Source: DATGHS01 sp035307785
Lineage (GTDB): Bacteria; Planctomycetota; Planctomycetia; Gemmatales; Gemmataceae
DNA length: 12,949 nucleotides
Reading direction: 5' to 3'
Assembly: GCA_035307785.1 (NCBI GenBank)
Contig: DATGHS010000167.1
Span: forward strand, 1 to 12,949
The notes beneath the pieces were generated by a model that worked only from the letters and a program-made list of their open reading frames with translations, made no database searches and was not told the origin of the DNA. Every line of letters begins with the position of its first letter. Position 1 is the first letter of the stretch. This document shows, piece after piece, positions 12,119 through 12,949 of this stretch. Made by a program: the position numbers and the translations under genes.

Positions 12119-12159
12119 TTCCTCCTCGTTCCCACGCGGAGCGTGGGAACGAGGAGGAA
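12119..12159. repeat. Perfect 41-nt palindrome
   Basis: A 19-bp perfect stem, TTCCTCCTCGTTCCCACGC with its exact complement, surrounds a 3-nt centre GGA. The CGTTCCCACGC/GCGTGGGAACG core is one I recall as a frequent dispersed repeat in planctomycete genomes, though this is not checked here. It sits 20 bp after the cytochrome stop codon and borders the protein-like fragment at 12051-12118. It could also form a strong RNA hairpin at the end of the cytochrome transcript, but no T-run follows. Confidence 0.8.
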
Positions 12160-12179
12160 TGACAAAGCGCGGCCGATAA

Positions 12180-12949
12180 TTACTTCAGCGAACTCAAATA
12201 CGCCGTCAAATCCGCCACTTGCTCCGCGGTCAGATCGCGCAGCAGCAGTTCCGGCATCAGCGACTTCTGGTCCACGGCCAGGCTCTCGACGTCGTCGGCC
12301 TTCACTTCGACCAGCTTGGCGTTGGCGTCTTTCAGCACCACCTTTTTATCGTCCTTGCTCACTAGCAGGCCGGAGTAGAAGATGCCGCGCTTCGTTTCCA
12401 GGCGGTACGTCAGGTACTTCTGATCGATCTGTTTCGAGGGGAAAAGGATGTTGTCCAGGATGGCGGCGCGGTCGTATTTCTTGCCAATGGCATCGAGATC
12501 GGGACCGACTTCCTGGCCCTTGCCGCCGATGCGGTGGCAGTTTTTGCATTGCACGCCCTGCACATCAAAAAAGAGCTTGCGGCCACGCTCGACGTCGCCG
12601 GGGATCGAGAGAATTTGCTCCGGCTTGACGATGGCGCCAAGCCGTTTGACGCGCTGCTCTTCGGGCAGGAAGCGCTCGAAGAGATCGCGGACTTCCGGTT
12701 GCTCCGACTTCATGGCCCGTGCGACCATAACATCGCGAACCTTGGCCGGGAACAGCTCGTCGCCCAAGATCGGCATAAGCCGCAGCGCTGTGGCTGGCGA
12801 AGCCAGCAGGGGATCGACCTGGCCCTGGATGGCTTCCGGCGTGGAGTCCTGCTCGCCGCGCAGGAAACGAACGGCGAAATTGAGCCGGTCGTTTTCTAAC
12901 TTATGCTGGTCGACCATCTGGCCCGTGCCGGGCAGGTGCGCGATCCAGT
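12180..12949 (-). CDS. C-type cytochrome with Pirellula/Verrucomicrobium-type C-terminal haem domain (5' end outside window)
   Basis: The minus frame is open from the right edge to TAA at 12182-12180, giving about 256 C-terminal residues of a larger protein. One haem-binding CxxCH motif reads CKNCH (codons at 12534-12548). It lies within PGDVERGRKLFF...GVQCKNCHRIGGKGQEVGPD, and a likely distal Met follows in SLMPELLL (codon 12255-12257). The spacing and the motifs LDNILFPSKQI, TKRGIFYSGLL and VADLTAYLSSLK match the haem domain I know as TIGR02603, found in many copies in Planctomycetes and Verrucomicrobia. Upstream residues are helical (EVRDLFERFLPEEQRVKRLG), as usual for this type. Full proteins are exported and often carry dehydrogenase or HEAT regions before the haem domain. 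The internal ATG at 12917 is not the start, since coding-like sequence continues to the edge. Its redox partner is unknown. Confidence 0.85.
   Translation of the reverse strand, partial: WIAHLPGTGQMVDQHKLENDRLNFAVRFLRGEQDSTPEAIQGQVDPLLASPATALRLMPILGDELFPAKVRDVMVARAMKSEQPEVRDLFERFLPEEQRVKRLGAIVKPEQILSIPGDVERGRKLFFDVQGVQCKNCHRIGGKGQEVGPDLDAIGKKYDRAAILDNILFPSKQIDQKYLTYRLETKRGIFYSGLLVSKDDKKVVLKDANAKLVEVKADDVESLAVDQKSLMPELLLRDLTAEQVADLTAYLSSLK

Noticed and set aside
12143..12628. A 161-codon plus-strand frame
   Set aside because: It is antisense to the cytochrome gene, which carries a CxxCH motif, and its product is mostly Arg, Pro, Ser and Gly.

Overview
The window looks like a chromosomal stretch from a planctomycete, probably a Pirellula-type lineage. 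The signs are a C-terminal Pirellula/Verrucomicrobium-type c-type haem domain, a DUF1559-like fragment, a BON protein with the Pro/Tyr-rich tail common in that phylum, a DUF4058 protein starting MSIHNWT, several small exported proteins of unknown role, and short palindromic repeats in most gene gaps. This placement rests on recalled family distribution, not on a search.

Layout. At the left edge lies the N-terminal third of a ROK sugar kinase (minus, 1-274). It is divergent from a two-gene unit encoding an exported protein and a small lipoprotein that overlap by ATGA (538-1295). The divergent spacer holds a 78-bp inverted repeat built from 9-bp units and a plausible sigma70 promoter. A 361-bp spacer with two inverted hairpins and several further palindromes leads into an alpha-glucan phosphorylase (1657-4254). 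A second spacer carries a CRP-like palindrome before the exported BON-domain protein (4512-5195), which ends in a strong intrinsic terminator. A DinG/XPD-family helicase follows (5280-7277). It converges on a LolA-like exported protein (minus, 7396-8142) across a long hairpin. Next, on the minus strand, come a small zinc-ribbon membrane protein (8284-8643) and a Memo-family protein coupled by ATGA to an alpha/beta hydrolase (10880-8755). Divergent from Memo is a DUF4058 protein (10996-11760), followed by a truncated DUF1559-like secreted fragment (11784-12008). A debris zone with a perfect 41-nt palindrome separates this from a c-type cytochrome that runs off the right edge (minus, 12180-12949).

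Functional links. The kinase fragment and the phosphorylase both fit glucose/glycogen turnover but are not in one operon. The most suggestive unit is Memo plus hydrolase: the Memo protein carries an extra N-terminal domain that resembles PqqD-type peptide-binding winged helices, and it is translationally coupled to a hydrolase with a non-standard nucleophile elbow. The helicase keeps three of the four expected Fe-S cysteines; the first is a serine. No tRNA, rRNA, CRISPR array, transposase or clear phage gene was seen.
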